From Fimenecus sp052298855 (GTDB lineage Bacteria > Bacillota > Clostridia > Oscillospirales > Acutalibacteraceae): a stretch of DNA of 64,000 nucleotides. A program made the translations under genes and the position numbers. Below, piece after piece: positions 14,655-24,591 of this stretch. Position 1 is the stretch's first letter. Every line of letters starts with the position of its first letter. The DNA lies in NCBI GenBank assembly GCA_052298855.1, contig DAVZXP010000007.1, positions 94,652-158,651 of the forward strand, in the 5' to 3' direction. The notes under the pieces were generated by a model, which ran no database searches, was not told the DNA's origin, and worked only from the letters and a program-made list of their open reading frames with translations.

Positions 14655-17084
14655 TTATAAATTTTTACCTTTGCTTGTTTTAAGTGCCATATTAAGCACA
14701 TTTTCGGCGCATCTTTGCAGTTCTCCGAGAGTTATGCCGCCGTCTTTTTGATAGGTTTCAAGAAGTGTGCCGTCAGGCTCAAAGGACTTGCTAATAGCTG
14801 TTTTGCCACCCGGCATAAGCACATCAACCTGCGCTCTTACCCTGTATGCGTTGCCGTTGAGCTCAGGAAATTCGGGGGAGGAGGCATAGCGCATCCACCA
14901 ATCCGTCATAACTGCGCCGTCATAATTCCACTCGTTGCGAAGAATTGAAGTGCAAAGCCCGTAGTTGTAATGACTCCAAACACCGTTTATCTTGTTGTAA
15001 CTTGTCATTATGTTCCACGGTTTTGCCTTTTTAACGCAGATTTCAAAACCCTTTAAGTATATTTCCCTCAATGCCCTTTGCGAAACAACGGAATTGTTGT
15101 GATTTCGGTTGTATTCCTGATTGTTGCACGCAAAATGCTTCGGGCAGGCGCTGACGCCGTTTTTCTGTATTCCCAATACGGTCGCCGTCGCCATTTCGCC
15201 CGATAATACGGGGTCTTCGGAATAATATTCAAAATTTCGTCCGCACAACGGGTTGCGGTGTATGTTCATTCCGGGTGCTAAAAGCACGTCCGACCCTTTT
15301 TCAACCATTTCCTTGCCCATTTCGTCAAAAAGGCTTTCGATAAGCTCGGGGTCCCAAGTGCAGGCAAGAGCCGTACCGCACGGCATAAGCGAGCAGGAGG
15401 ACAGAAGCCTTATGCCCGACGGGCCGTCGGTTGTGATAATCGGCGGAATACCTTTTTCACGCAAGGACTTACTCACGCCGCCGATAGCGCCTGCGTTACC
15501 CTTTGCGCCGAGTGAGGAATTCATAGGCCCTTCGCCTCGAGTGATAAGCTCCAATTCGTCGGGACTTAATTGAGCGATAAAATCCGACATTTTTGCCTTG
15601 CCGTCACGCACGTCACGAAGCTTTATGTTGCGGTCGCCCGTGTATTTTTGACCTTTCGGAAGCTCTTTCAAAATTATATCGTGAAGATTAGTTGTTCGGC
15701 AGGGAACGGGGGAATGGCAGGGCGTGATTTTGCCGTTTTCAATTTTATAGGAAAGTCTGTTAAACCGCATAGAATCAGGCACTGCGAGGACTTCGGTAAG
15801 CTGTTCGAACACCTTTGTTTCGCCCTGCGTAAAGGAAAAAGCCTTTACACAAGATTTGACACTTTTGCCGATATAAAAATCGTAATTTCCGCCCTCTGTA
15901 ACATAACAATTTATGTTCCCCGTCGAGCCGTCGTCGTCAAATGAAGCGAAAGAGTATTCGTCACAGGAAAGCGTGACAATTTCTTCCTCATCAGGTGCTA
16001 AAAGCTTGGTCTTTTTGAACGCCGTGAGCACCTTTTTTGGCTTCGGTAGCTTCCCGAGAGGTGCACAAACGTATAACTGAACAACCTCTCTGCCCGATAC
16101 CTTGCCGATATTTTTTATCTTAACCTCGGCTGTGAATTTGCCGTCGGAAAAATCCGCTTTGATAATCTCTTGTGAAAATTCGGTGTAAGAAAGCCCGAAG
16201 CCGAACTCATAAAGCACCTTTTCGGGACAAAAGGTCTCAAAATATCTGTAACCGACAAAAATATCCTCGGTGTATTTGTTTTCGTCTCTGTTGCCGAAGT
16301 CGTGCGCCGAGGGATAATCATCATATCGAAGAGCTATTGTGTCCGTGAGCTTTCCCGAGGGAGAGGTCTTGCCCGAAAGCACATCGCAGACGGAATTACC
16401 GCTTTCCATACCACCCTGCCAAACAAGCATAATTGAGGAAATGCGGTCTTTATACGAAGCGATTTTTTCAAAGTCTAGCAAGCTTCCGACATTGAGCAAA
16501 AGCGTAACGCTCTTAAAGTGCCTTGTGACAGAATCGAGCAGCCTCGTTTCGGCGTCGGTCAGGTAATAACTGCCCTTTTTAAGCACGTTTTCCCTGTCCT
16601 CGCCTGCGGAACGACCGATTATCACAAGTGCCTTTGTATTTCTCTCGGAGGCTCTTTTAACCTCGCTGTCCGATATTTTCATTTCGGGGTAAAAACGAGG
16701 CCAATGTGCCCAAAAGCCCGGGTCAACCTTGTGGGTGTTGCTGAAGGTCTTGTATTTTTCCTTTAATTCCTCATCAATCTTAAACGGCTTTTCAGCTTCG
16801 ATTGAGTCGATAAGACTTATTTTGTACGGCGTGCAAACATCTCCGCCCGAGCCGTTTCCGACAAAAAACCAATCGTTCTGAACTCTGCCGAAAACCGCAA
16901 CGGAGTCCTTTTGATTAAACGGCAAAGCGCCGTCATTTTTAAGCAAAACGCAGCCGTCCGCACCTGCCTTGCGAAGCAGGGAAACGATACTCTCGTTTGC
17001 TTTTCCGCCCAAAACCGCCGCCGCTTGCTGCTGTGCCAATTCCGCACCCGACAGCTTGCGGATAATTTTATTGATAATATTCAT
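14655..17084 (-). CDS. GH3 beta-glucosidase/xylosidase with reversed domain order
   Basis: Protein of 809 aa. The alpha/beta sandwich (GH3 C domain) and a fibronectin-III-like domain come first (about 1-430), and the TIM-barrel catalytic domain comes last (about 470-805): TDGPSGIRL, LLAPGMNIHRNPLCGRNFEY and KHFACNNQEYNR, with the nucleophile D728 in GAVMTDWWM. This circular order is known from Ruminococcus albus and Butyrivibrio fibrisolvens beta-glucosidases. No signal peptide is seen, so it is cytoplasmic. GGAGG precedes the ATG. It forms an operon with GH51 and faces a divergent TetR gene. Confidence 0.93.
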   Translation of the reverse strand: MNIINKIIRKLSGAELAQQQAAAVLGGKANESIVSLLRKAGADGCVLLKNDGALPFNQKDSVAVFGRVQNDWFFVGNGSGGDVCTPYKISLIDSIEAEKPFKIDEELKEKYKTFSNTHKVDPGFWAHWPRFYPEMKISDSEVKRASERNTKALVIIGRSAGEDRENVLKKGSYYLTDAETRLLDSVTRHFKSVTLLLNVGSLLDFEKIASYKDRISSIMLVWQGGMESGNSVCDVLSGKTSPSGKLTDTIALRYDDYPSAHDFGNRDENKYTEDIFVGYRYFETFCPEKVLYEFGFGLSYTEFSQEIIKADFSDGKFTAEVKIKNIGKVSGREVVQLYVCAPLGKLPKPKKVLTAFKKTKLLAPDEEEIVTLSCDEYSFASFDDDGSTGNINCYVTEGGNYDFYIGKSVKSCVKAFSFTQGETKVFEQLTEVLAVPDSMRFNRLSYKIENGKITPCHSPVPCRTTNLHDIILKELPKGQKYTGDRNIKLRDVRDGKAKMSDFIAQLSPDELELITRGEGPMNSSLGAKGNAGAIGGVSKSLREKGIPPIITTDGPSGIRLLSSCSLMPCGTALACTWDPELIESLFDEMGKEMVEKGSDVLLAPGMNIHRNPLCGRNFEYYSEDPVLSGEMATATVLGIQKNGVSACPKHFACNNQEYNRNHNNSVVSQRALREIYLKGFEICVKKAKPWNIMTSYNKINGVWSHYNYGLCTSILRNEWNYDGAVMTDWWMRYASSPEFPELNGNAYRVRAQVDVLMPGGKTAISKSFEPDGTLLETYQKDGGITLGELQRCAENVLNMALKTSKGKNL

Positions 17085-17280
17085 ATTTCAGCCTCCGAAA
17101 TAAGCTTTGTAACAGTATATCATTATCCGCTTTTGTGAACAAGATTATTTTCTATGTGCAATATATACAAATATCGGCAAGTGAATTTTATATATTGTTG
17201 AAATTAGCGGCTTTTTTAGTTTTTTTCTTGTAATATCGGCTTATTTTATGATAAAATGATTAGGTATATAAAGGCACGGC

Positions 17281-17295
17281 TGACAGTAATTGTCA
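17281..17295. promoter_or_regulatory. Possible operator in the GH3-tetR intergenic region
   Basis: TGACA-GTAAT-TGTCA is an inverted repeat located 32 bp before the tetR start, just past the AT-rich likely promoter ATAAAATGATTAGGTATATA. It could bind the adjacent TetR-family protein and control both directions. Confidence 0.35.
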
Positions 17296-17326
17296 TATGC
17301 CATTCGGAACGATAAGGTGATAACTT

Positions 17327-17980
17327 TTGGATCTTAAAAAACACCATAAGCCGACGTTTGACAATATCTCAAAGGAAAAACGGGAGAGGATTATAAACGT
17401 CGCAACAAAGGAGTTTGCGCTCAAAGGCTTTGAGAACGCAAATATCAACGATATTGCCAAAAAAGCTCAGATAAGCGTCGGCTCGCTTTACAAGTATTTT
17501 GACAATAAGCAGGACTTGTTCCTGACCATAGTGAATTACAATATTGCGACTATGGACAATTTGCTCATGGCTCTTTCACAGAGTGATGAGGATATACTTC
17601 TAAAGGTCGAGCAGATACTTCGCACCATTCAGAAGTATTCAAAAGAAAACGAGCTTATAATCAAGTTCTACAACGTTATGACCAACGAGAGCAACCCACG
17701 TTTTGCAGGGTATTTCGCAAATGAAATGGAGTCTATGACGGCGAGGATTTATTATACGGCTATCGAGCAGGGCAAAAAGGCGGGCGACGTCAGAACGGAT
17801 ATTGATTCGGCGTTTGCAGCTTATCTTCTTGACAATATGTTTATGTCGCTTCAATTCTCCTATGCGTGCGATTATTACAAGGAACGCTTTAAGATTTACG
17901 CAGGCGACAGCATACTTGAAAAGGATGATTTCGTTGTCGAGCAATGCTTGAAATTTATTAAATCCGCATTGAAAAAATAA
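17327..17980 (+). CDS. TetR/AcrR-family transcriptional regulator
   Basis: Protein of 217 aa. The N-terminal helix-turn-helix reads IINVATKEFALKGFENANIN then ISVGSLYKYFDNKQDLF, the classic TetR DNA-binding block at about residues 20-66. The rest is an alpha-helical ligand domain. The start is TTG, preceded by AAGGTG at 9 nt; there is no better ATG. It stands directly before an FGGY kinase gene (36 bp) and opposite to GH3-GH51, so it probably controls this sugar locus. The inducer is unknown. Confidence 0.9.
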   Translation: MDLKKHHKPTFDNISKEKRERIINVATKEFALKGFENANINDIAKKAQISVGSLYKYFDNKQDLFLTIVNYNIATMDNLLMALSQSDEDILLKVEQILRTIQKYSKENELIIKFYNVMTNESNPRFAGYFANEMESMTARIYYTAIEQGKKAGDVRTDIDSAFAAYLLDNMFMSLQFSYACDYYKERFKIYAGDSILEKDDFVVEQCLKFIKSALKK

Positions 17981-18016
17981 AAGGTATTTATATATTAGGG
18001 AAAAGGTGATTTTTCG

Positions 18017-19624
18017 ATGGCAGAAGGAAAATATGTAATAGCTTACGACATTGGAACAACGGGCGTTAAGACCTGTATTTTTTCCATCAGCGACAGGATT
18101 GAGCTTGTAGCGGCTCACAGCGAGGGATATAAGCTGTATGTTATGCCGAACGGCGGCGCAGAGCAGGACCCCAACGAGTGGTGGGATGCTATGCGTACTT
18201 GTACAAATCAAGTTATGAAAAAGTCCAAAATCAATAAGAAAAAGATTTCGGGCATTTCATTCTGTTCGCAGATGCAGGGCGTGGTGCTTGTTGACAAGGA
18301 TGCAAATGCGGTGAGACGTGCGTTCAGCTATATGGATCAGCGTGCAACTCAGGAATTAAAGGACGGAATGGGCGGCGCACCGCAGATAGCAGGAGGTAAT
18401 GCTGTTAAGGTGTTGAAGTCGCTTGCGATTACGGGCGCAGCACCGCTTTCCGTAAAGGATCCGATTTGGAAATACAAGTGGACGCAGAACAACGAGCCGC
18501 AGAATTTCAGCAAGGTATATAAATGGCTCGACGTCAAGGAATATCTTATCGCGAGAATGACGGGCGAATTTGTTATGACTCACGACTCGGCTTTCTCAAC
18601 CATGATTTACGACATTAAGAAAAAGACGTGGAGCAAGCAAATGTGCGATATGCTCGGCGTAAATATGAATCATCTTGCAAAAATCGTAAAATCCACAGAT
18701 AAGGTTGGCGAGCTTACCGAAAAGGCGGCTAAGGAGCTTGGACTTGAAGAGGGTACAGCGGTATTCGGCGGCGGCGGAGATGCTTCGCTTATCGGCGTCG
18801 GAGCAGGTGCTGTTGAGCTCGGCGATACGCATATTTATCAGGGCACATCGGGTTGGGTATCAACCGTTGTCGATAAGTCCATAGTCGATACTGCCTCAAT
18901 GATAGCGGCTATTGTCGGTGCAAAGGACGGATATTACAACTATTTTGCGGAGCTTGAAACCGCAGGTAAATGCGTTGAGTGGGTCAAGGATCATCTTGCA
19001 CTTGACGAAATTGATATATATCTTGATAAGAGCCACGATTTAAGACGTGGAAAGGGCGATATCGAAAAGGTTTATACAAACCTGTTTGAATATATGGCGG
19101 CTGTAATCAGCGAGGTTCCGGCAGGCTCTAACGGAGTAATCTTTACCCCGTGGCTTCACGGAAACCGTTGTCCGTTTGAGGACCCGAACGCAAGGGGAAT
19201 GTTCTTCAACATAAGCCTCGACACGGGAAAATCCGAAATGATAAGAGCCGTTTACGAGGGCGTTTGCTTCCATCTTCGTTGGTTCCTTGAAACGCAGGAG
19301 AAGAAGATACAGACCTCTAAAACATTGAGATTTGTCGGCGGCGGCGCACTTTCCGACGTTACCTGTCAAATCCTCGCAGACTGCACGGGCAGAACGGTTG
19401 AAACGGTTGACAGTCCTCAGAACATCGGTGCAGTCGGTGCGGCAATCACAATAGCCGTCGGTACGGGAATTATCGACGATATAACACAGGCTAAAAAGCT
19501 TATTCCCGCAGCAAAAACCTTCATACCGGACTATTCGTTAAAGTCGGTATATGACAGAAACTATGAAGCTTATGTAAATCTTTATAAGTCAAACAAGAAG
19601 ATTTTTGCACTTCTTAACGGTTGA
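18017..19624 (+). CDS. FGGY-family carbohydrate kinase (xylulokinase-like)
   Basis: Protein of 535 aa. The ATP-binding DIGTTGVK motif lies at 11-18, and the catalytic base is probably D255 in GGGGDASLIG. The C-terminal ATPase half contains RFVGGGALSD. Length suits xylulokinase/gluconokinase-type enzymes (500-535 aa). With arabinofuranosidase and GH3 genes nearby, a pentulose substrate such as xylulose or ribulose is plausible, but the sequence does not decide it. AAAAGGTGA precedes the ATG. A terminator separates it from the transporter gene. Confidence 0.88.
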   Translation: MAEGKYVIAYDIGTTGVKTCIFSISDRIELVAAHSEGYKLYVMPNGGAEQDPNEWWDAMRTCTNQVMKKSKINKKKISGISFCSQMQGVVLVDKDANAVRRAFSYMDQRATQELKDGMGGAPQIAGGNAVKVLKSLAITGAAPLSVKDPIWKYKWTQNNEPQNFSKVYKWLDVKEYLIARMTGEFVMTHDSAFSTMIYDIKKKTWSKQMCDMLGVNMNHLAKIVKSTDKVGELTEKAAKELGLEEGTAVFGGGGDASLIGVGAGAVELGDTHIYQGTSGWVSTVVDKSIVDTASMIAAIVGAKDGYYNYFAELETAGKCVEWVKDHLALDEIDIYLDKSHDLRRGKGDIEKVYTNLFEYMAAVISEVPAGSNGVIFTPWLHGNRCPFEDPNARGMFFNISLDTGKSEMIRAVYEGVCFHLRWFLETQEKKIQTSKTLRFVGGGALSDVTCQILADCTGRTVETVDSPQNIGAVGAAITIAVGTGIIDDITQAKKLIPAAKTFIPDYSLKSVYDRNYEAYVNLYKSNKKIFALLNG

Positions 19625-19639
19625 TTTTTATAAATTACA

Positions 19640-19667
19640 GGGCGGACCTAATATCCGCCCTTTTTTT
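19640..19667 (+). terminator. Terminator after the FGGY kinase
   Basis: Perfect stem GGGCGGA / TCCGCCC followed by seven T, inside the gap before the transporter gene. Partial readthrough may set the transporter level. Confidence 0.8.
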
Positions 19668-19682
19668 ATTGGGGGGAATACT

Positions 19683-21356
19683 ATGAAAGTCAAGGAGCTT
19701 GTCGGCAAGGTAAAGGGAGTGCCGTCCTACGTCAAGGAGCATTGGAATAAGCCGAACGAGGGCGAGTACCTTTCACTCTCCGAGGTGGCGGCTTATACGA
19801 TGGGTCAGGCAGGTACATATATCTATATGACCTTTTCGGCTATAATGACCTTTTCCGCAACCTATTTTACAGGCTCAATTATGGGAATTTCAAACTTAGA
19901 TTTTACCGTAATCGGAATAATCGGAACGATAATCAGCTACATTCTTATCGTGTTCAATCCTGTCGGCGTTTTGATTTACGAAAACCACGGCAGACTCACG
20001 CCAAAGATGAAACGGTTTGCGCACATTGCGTACCTGTCGGAAATTATCATCGGAATATGCTGTTATTTTATTCCGTCTGAAAGCTTTGAGTTTATCATCA
20101 AGGGTTTTCCGCAGCTTGTCGGAAACAACCTGCTTGTCGCAGGACTTACAAACTATTTCACATGGGCAGTCCGCCGTCTGTTCAGCGCAAAGTACGGCAG
20201 ATTGAAGCCGATGCTTTTAGCTTGCGGCTTGCCTGCGGCGATTATTACCTCGATAATTCCGTATCTTCCGCTTCTTGAAATGAGCTACACGAAGCGTTTG
20301 ATAGTTTTGAACTTCGGTTTTTCGCTTGTGCTGTTCTTCTATAATAACTTTATAGGTGTCAACGGACTTGTGGCGTTTATCACGCCAAACTCACAGGAGC
20401 GACAGCGGCTTTATTCGATAGTGCCGATTATAACGGGACTTTTCCCGTCGATTATCGGTATGGTATTACCGTTGCTCATCTCGGTAACGGGAGGCTACTT
20501 AAACCTTAAAACATATAAGGTTTTCGTTCCGATTTTCAGCTTCTTGGGAGTGCTTGTGTCGCTGTTCGTTGTAAAATGCAAGGAGCGTGTAATTGAACCG
20601 CCGATTGAAGAACGAGAAAAGGTAACGTTCTTTAAGGGCGCAAAAAACGTGCTTAAAAACAAGTATTTTTGGATTATAAACATCTCGAACACACTCGGAC
20701 TTTATCAGTGGCACATAGGAAACCTGCTTGCTTGGTGGTTTATCTATTCGCTGAGAATGGAGTGGTTTTCGGGAATTGCGGCAAATATCGTTGTTGTCGG
20801 AATGACCGTCGGCAACATTATGTGCCCGATACTCACAAGCAAATTTGAAAAGCGTAATATCCTTCTCATTTCAAGGGCGTTGACAATTCTTATGTGCTTC
20901 GGCATAGTCCTTGCGGTAAAGACGGGAAATATCTATATTTTCCTAATTTCTCTTACGCTTAAAAACACAATTCAGCCTGTCGTTGACGGCGTCAGCACGG
21001 GACTCGGCGCAGATGTTCAGATTTATCATCAATGGCGCTTCGGCGAGCGTGCGGACTCAATGTCCGGCGTGTTCTCATGGTTCTTAAATCCCGTAACAAT
21101 GGGCTTGAGCTACATTGTTCCATATCTCCTCAAGCTTATAGGCTTTACGTCAGACTGGGACGTTCTCTATGACTCGCAAATTCTCACAAACGTATTTTCA
21201 ATTTACACCTGGGCTACGATAATTTCGCTTGTGTTCGTAACTGTTCCGTTTGTTTTCTACGATTTGACAAAGGAAAAATACGAACGCTGCGTTACGGAAC
21301 TGAAAGAGCGTGTCGAGGGCAAGGCGAAATCAAAAGAGCAGGAGGCGGCAGTATGA
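19683..21356 (+). CDS. MFS/GPH-type sugar transporter
   Basis: Protein of 557 aa with about 12 membrane segments. The start ATG at 19683 follows GGGGGGAAT; a longer frame from 19605 overlaps the kinase gene and has no ribosome site. A charged N-terminal stretch of about 45 residues precedes TM1, and the central loop carries KCKERVIEPPIEEREKVTFF, similar in position to the GPH cytoplasmic loop. The context (kinase, TetR, arabinofuranosidase) suggests uptake of a pentose or a short oligosaccharide. Its stop overlaps the next start by 4 bp. Confidence 0.8.
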   Translation: MKVKELVGKVKGVPSYVKEHWNKPNEGEYLSLSEVAAYTMGQAGTYIYMTFSAIMTFSATYFTGSIMGISNLDFTVIGIIGTIISYILIVFNPVGVLIYENHGRLTPKMKRFAHIAYLSEIIIGICCYFIPSESFEFIIKGFPQLVGNNLLVAGLTNYFTWAVRRLFSAKYGRLKPMLLACGLPAAIITSIIPYLPLLEMSYTKRLIVLNFGFSLVLFFYNNFIGVNGLVAFITPNSQERQRLYSIVPIITGLFPSIIGMVLPLLISVTGGYLNLKTYKVFVPIFSFLGVLVSLFVVKCKERVIEPPIEEREKVTFFKGAKNVLKNKYFWIINISNTLGLYQWHIGNLLAWWFIYSLRMEWFSGIAANIVVVGMTVGNIMCPILTSKFEKRNILLISRALTILMCFGIVLAVKTGNIYIFLISLTLKNTIQPVVDGVSTGLGADVQIYHQWRFGERADSMSGVFSWFLNPVTMGLSYIVPYLLKLIGFTSDWDVLYDSQILTNVFSIYTWATIISLVFVTVPFVFYDLTKEKYERCVTELKERVEGKAKSKEQEAAV

Positions 21357-22207
21357 AAAGAAAATCAGCGATAATTCTTGCACTTGTAATTTTGATAGGC
21401 GTTCTGTTCTCGGGCTGTGGAGAGGGAATAGGTCTCGGCGGCGAAACACTTGTGTTTGAAAAGGGCGAAGCTTCCTGCAAGGTCAAGGAGTTTTCAAACA
21501 AATCGAGTATTACCGAATTTGAAATTCCCGACGAATATGATGGCTTACCCGTAACGGAAATTGCCGATTTTTCGGGCTGTAACCTTGAAAATGCAGAGGT
21601 TATAAAGATAGGCAAAAATGTAAGCAAGATAGGTTCTTGGGCGTTTGAAAACAATCAGAAACTTAAAATGTATGTCGTTGACCCCGAAAACGAGTATTAT
21701 TGCTCGGTTGACGGCGTGTTGTTTACAAAGGATATGAAGCAGTTACTTTTCTATCCGCTTGCGAAAGATGTCACGGAGGTCGAAAAAACCGCCTCCGACG
21801 GCAAAACGCAAAAGGTTAAGGAAAGTACATATATCGTTCCCGACGGCGTTGAAATAATCGCTACAAAGGCATTTTATAAATGCTCTGTCATAAGGGAAAT
21901 CGTGCTTCCCGACAGCGTGACGGAAATCCGTGAAAAAGCGTTCTTCAAATGCTCGGCAATGGAGAATTTCTCAATTCCCGAAAATGTTACATTGATTGAA
22001 AAAGATGCTTTCGGTTATTGCTCGTCGCTTAAAGAAATTACCATTCCAAAGGGCGTTACGGTAATTGGAGATTATGCGTTTTTCAACTGCACAAACTTGC
22101 TCACAGTCAATATGAAATGCTCGCAGGACAGCGTTTCGCTCGGCAAGGATTGGCAACCTACAAATAACGGTCTTAAAATTGACGCACTCAATATAAATTG
22201 GGAATAA
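21353..22207 (+). CDS. Lipoprotein with BspA-type leucine-rich repeats
   Basis: Protein of 284 aa. A lipoprotein signal peptide ends at the lipobox FSGC (Cys 23). The rest contains several 23-residue LRR_5 repeats of the form IPDSVTEIREKAFFKCSAM, at about residues 160-250, with an island at 100-150. Such proteins are surface-anchored and often mediate binding. ATGA overlaps the transporter stop, so translation is coupled; a surface role linked to the sugar locus is plausible but not shown. Confidence 0.85.
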   Translation: MKRKSAIILALVILIGVLFSGCGEGIGLGGETLVFEKGEASCKVKEFSNKSSITEFEIPDEYDGLPVTEIADFSGCNLENAEVIKIGKNVSKIGSWAFENNQKLKMYVVDPENEYYCSVDGVLFTKDMKQLLFYPLAKDVTEVEKTASDGKTQKVKESTYIVPDGVEIIATKAFYKCSVIREIVLPDSVTEIREKAFFKCSAMENFSIPENVTLIEKDAFGYCSSLKEITIPKGVTVIGDYAFFNCTNLLTVNMKCSQDSVSLGKDWQPTNNGLKIDALNINWE

Positions 22208-22240
22208 AAAGCGCAACAAGACAAGATGCACAATAAAAAT

Positions 22241-22276
22241 CCCTCGGATATAAATTCATATCCGAGGGTGTTTTTT
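22241..22276. terminator. Bidirectional terminator
   Basis: Perfect 11-bp stem CCCTCGGATAT / ATATCCGAGGG, then TGTTTTTT on the plus strand and ATTTTTATTG on the minus strand. It serves the lipoprotein gene and the convergent pseudouridine synthase gene. Confidence 0.85.
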
Positions 22277-23141
22277 ATTCTATAATCTTTTTCATATCGT
22301 CGGGCATATCGCAAAAGAAGTGCATTTTTTCATTCTTTACAGGGTGAATAAACTGACATTCACAGCAGTGCAACGCTTGGTGGCTGATTCTCCCGTCGGG
22401 TGTACCGTACATTGTGTCGCCCACAAGCGGTGTGCCGAGCGAGGCAAAATGAACTCTGATTTGGTGCGTTCTGCCTGTTTCAAGTTTTACTCTCAAAAGT
22501 GTGTTTTCGCCGTCATTTTTCAAGGCTGTCCAATGCGTAATCGCCTTTTCTCCACGCTCGTCAACCGTTCTTACTGTCAAAATCGGATCGGGGCGGTAGA
22601 TAGGTGCGTCAATCGTGCCCTCGCCCTCATAAATGCCCGTTGCTATCGCAAGATATTGCTTTTTAATCTTGCCGGAAAGTCGGGAAGCGGCATACCTGTT
22701 CAGGGCGCAGACCATAAGTCCCGAGGTGCCCTTGTCGAGCCTGCCGACAGCCCTGAAAACCGACGGTTTGCCCTCTTTTTTAAGATGAAACGCAACCTCA
22801 TTTGAAAGCGTGTCGCCCAAATGATTGTGGCTTTCGTGTACAGCAAGCATCGCAGGCTTGTTCAGCACCAAAATATCGTCATCTTCATAGATTATATCAA
22901 GCGGCATTTCAACGGGAATTGAAATGCTTTCTTTTTTGTCCGTCGGCAGATTTATTTCGAGCACGTCGCCCTCACTCATAGGGTCAATTGTCCGAATATG
23001 CTCGCCGTTTAATAATATTCCGTCGGGCTTTTGCTTCAATTTCGTGATAAGACGGTGCGAAAAACCGAGGTGCTTGAGAAAATCAAGCACCCGCTTTGAT
23101 GAATATTCATTTGGAATTGCGTATTGTAGCTTTCTTGTCAT
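22275..23141 (-). CDS. RluA-family RNA pseudouridine synthase
   Basis: Protein of 288 aa. An N-terminal S4-like domain (about 15-75: SSKRVLDFLKHLGFSHRLIT) is followed by the catalytic domain with VGRLDKGTSGLM (catalytic Asp) and GRTHQIRVHF. It isomerises uridine in rRNA or tRNA; the exact position cannot be told. The ATG at 23141 overlaps the preceding stop (TGATG); a TTG one codon earlier is possible. It forms an operon with the CCA-adding enzyme gene, both acting on RNA. Confidence 0.92.
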   Translation of the reverse strand: MTRKLQYAIPNEYSSKRVLDFLKHLGFSHRLITKLKQKPDGILLNGEHIRTIDPMSEGDVLEINLPTDKKESISIPVEMPLDIIYEDDDILVLNKPAMLAVHESHNHLGDTLSNEVAFHLKKEGKPSVFRAVGRLDKGTSGLMVCALNRYAASRLSGKIKKQYLAIATGIYEGEGTIDAPIYRPDPILTVRTVDERGEKAITHWTALKNDGENTLLRVKLETGRTHQIRVHFASLGTPLVGDTMYGTPDGRISHQALHCCECQFIHPVKNEKMHFFCDMPDDMKKIIE

Positions 23142-24475
23142 CAAATTTCCTCTAATAAAGCCTTTGCCCTTGAAACAAGGTAGTTTTTATTGTTTTTTTC
23201 ATTGTCAACCAAAACCTCAATAAATAAAATCTGCAACGCTAAATTTATATCCTTACCGTCTGAAAGACCTAATTTTATAAGGTCGTTTCCGTCAATTTCC
23301 AAATCGGAAAGCCGATAGCACTCGTTGTTTTCGATTATTTCATCGAGCAGGTCTTGCATAACCTTGAGCTTTTCGTCGTGGGAATGGGGATCTGCCTTTG
23401 CAAGACAATCTGCACGGCGTACCTTGATGAAATCCCTGTAATTTTCTTCTCCGACCTCGCTCAACAAAAGCTTTGCGTCGGTTTTCGTCCTCGGGGACGC
23501 CTCTGAATGTATGCCGATAAGCGTCGATACCTTTTCAATAGTCTTGTTATCATAGCGCATACGCTTGAGGATTTCACGGCTCATTTTAGCACCGATTGAA
23601 GCGTGGCACTTGAAATGGTCAATGCCGTCAGAGTCGGTAAATTTAGCCTTTGGCTTTCCGAAATCGTGGAAAAACATAGTTATTTTAAGCACTTTTTCAT
23701 TCTCAACGTCACGCAGAGCGTGGAGTGTGTGACAGCCTACGTCGTAAACGTGGTAAGGCGTGTGCTGTTCACAGTCGGTAAGCTCGGCAAATTCGGGGAT
23801 AAATACCTCAATAACATCGTGAAACTCACTTAAAACACCGAAAGCCTTTTTACCGCAAAGAAGCTTTGTAAATTCATCTCTGATGCGTTCAACGGCAATG
23901 TTTTTAAGCAAATCCTTTTGAGAATGTATGCACTTTGTTGTTTCATCGTCAATAGAAAAACCGAGAGTCGAAGAAAATCGGAGTGCACGCATAATCCTCA
24001 ACGCATCCTCGGAAAATCTCTTTTCGGGGTCGCCTACGCAACGGATAATCTTGTTTTCAATATCGTCTATACCGCCGAAAAGGTCGATAAGACCGTCCTC
24101 CTCGTTATAGCAGAGCGTGTTCACCGTGAAATCACGCCTTGCAAGGTCGTCCTTAAGCTTTCGGGAAAAGCTCACGCTTTCGGGGTGACGGCTGTCAAGA
24201 TAATCGCCGTCTATCCGATAAGTCGTAATTTCAAACGGTTCGTGGTCGCAAATCACCGTAACCGTGCCGTGCTTAACGCCTGTTTCAACAATTCTAAAGT
24301 CTTTGAAAACTTGCATTGTCTCCTCGGGTAGGGCAGAGGTCGTAATATCAAAGTCGTTGGGGGCAACGCCCATAACCATATCACGCACGCAACCGCCGAC
24401 GGCATACGCTTCATATCCGTTCGCCTTGAGAAGCTTAATAATGCTGTTCACTTTTTCAGGCAGCATAAAATTCAT
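23141..24475 (-). CDS. cca: CCA-adding enzyme (tRNA nucleotidyltransferase) with HD domain
   Basis: Protein of 444 aa. The N-terminal nucleotidyltransferase domain has VGGCVRDMVMG and NDFDITTSA (metal-binding DxD), then RRDFTVNTL and the EDALRIMRALRFSSTLGF motif of class II enzymes. A C-terminal HD domain (FFHDFGKPKAKF, about residue 268) suggests phosphohydrolase activity. It repairs or adds the tRNA CCA end. The tRNA genes in this window encode CCA, so repair is the likelier use here. The start ATG is weakly supported (AGGTGCGAT upstream). Confidence 0.93.
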   Translation of the reverse strand: MNFMLPEKVNSIIKLLKANGYEAYAVGGCVRDMVMGVAPNDFDITTSALPEETMQVFKDFRIVETGVKHGTVTVICDHEPFEITTYRIDGDYLDSRHPESVSFSRKLKDDLARRDFTVNTLCYNEEDGLIDLFGGIDDIENKIIRCVGDPEKRFSEDALRIMRALRFSSTLGFSIDDETTKCIHSQKDLLKNIAVERIRDEFTKLLCGKKAFGVLSEFHDVIEVFIPEFAELTDCEQHTPYHVYDVGCHTLHALRDVENEKVLKITMFFHDFGKPKAKFTDSDGIDHFKCHASIGAKMSREILKRMRYDNKTIEKVSTLIGIHSEASPRTKTDAKLLLSEVGEENYRDFIKVRRADCLAKADPHSHDEKLKVMQDLLDEIIENNECYRLSDLEIDGNDLIKLGLSDGKDINLALQILFIEVLVDNEKNNKNYLVSRAKALLEEI

Positions 24476-24591
24476 ATCGCACCTTTTTCGTCTTTATTTA
24501 TACATATTTTAATATATTTTTATTTACTTGTAAACCGATATTGCTTTATGTTATCATATAAAAGTAAAAAATACTGTAAGGGAAGATTGAA

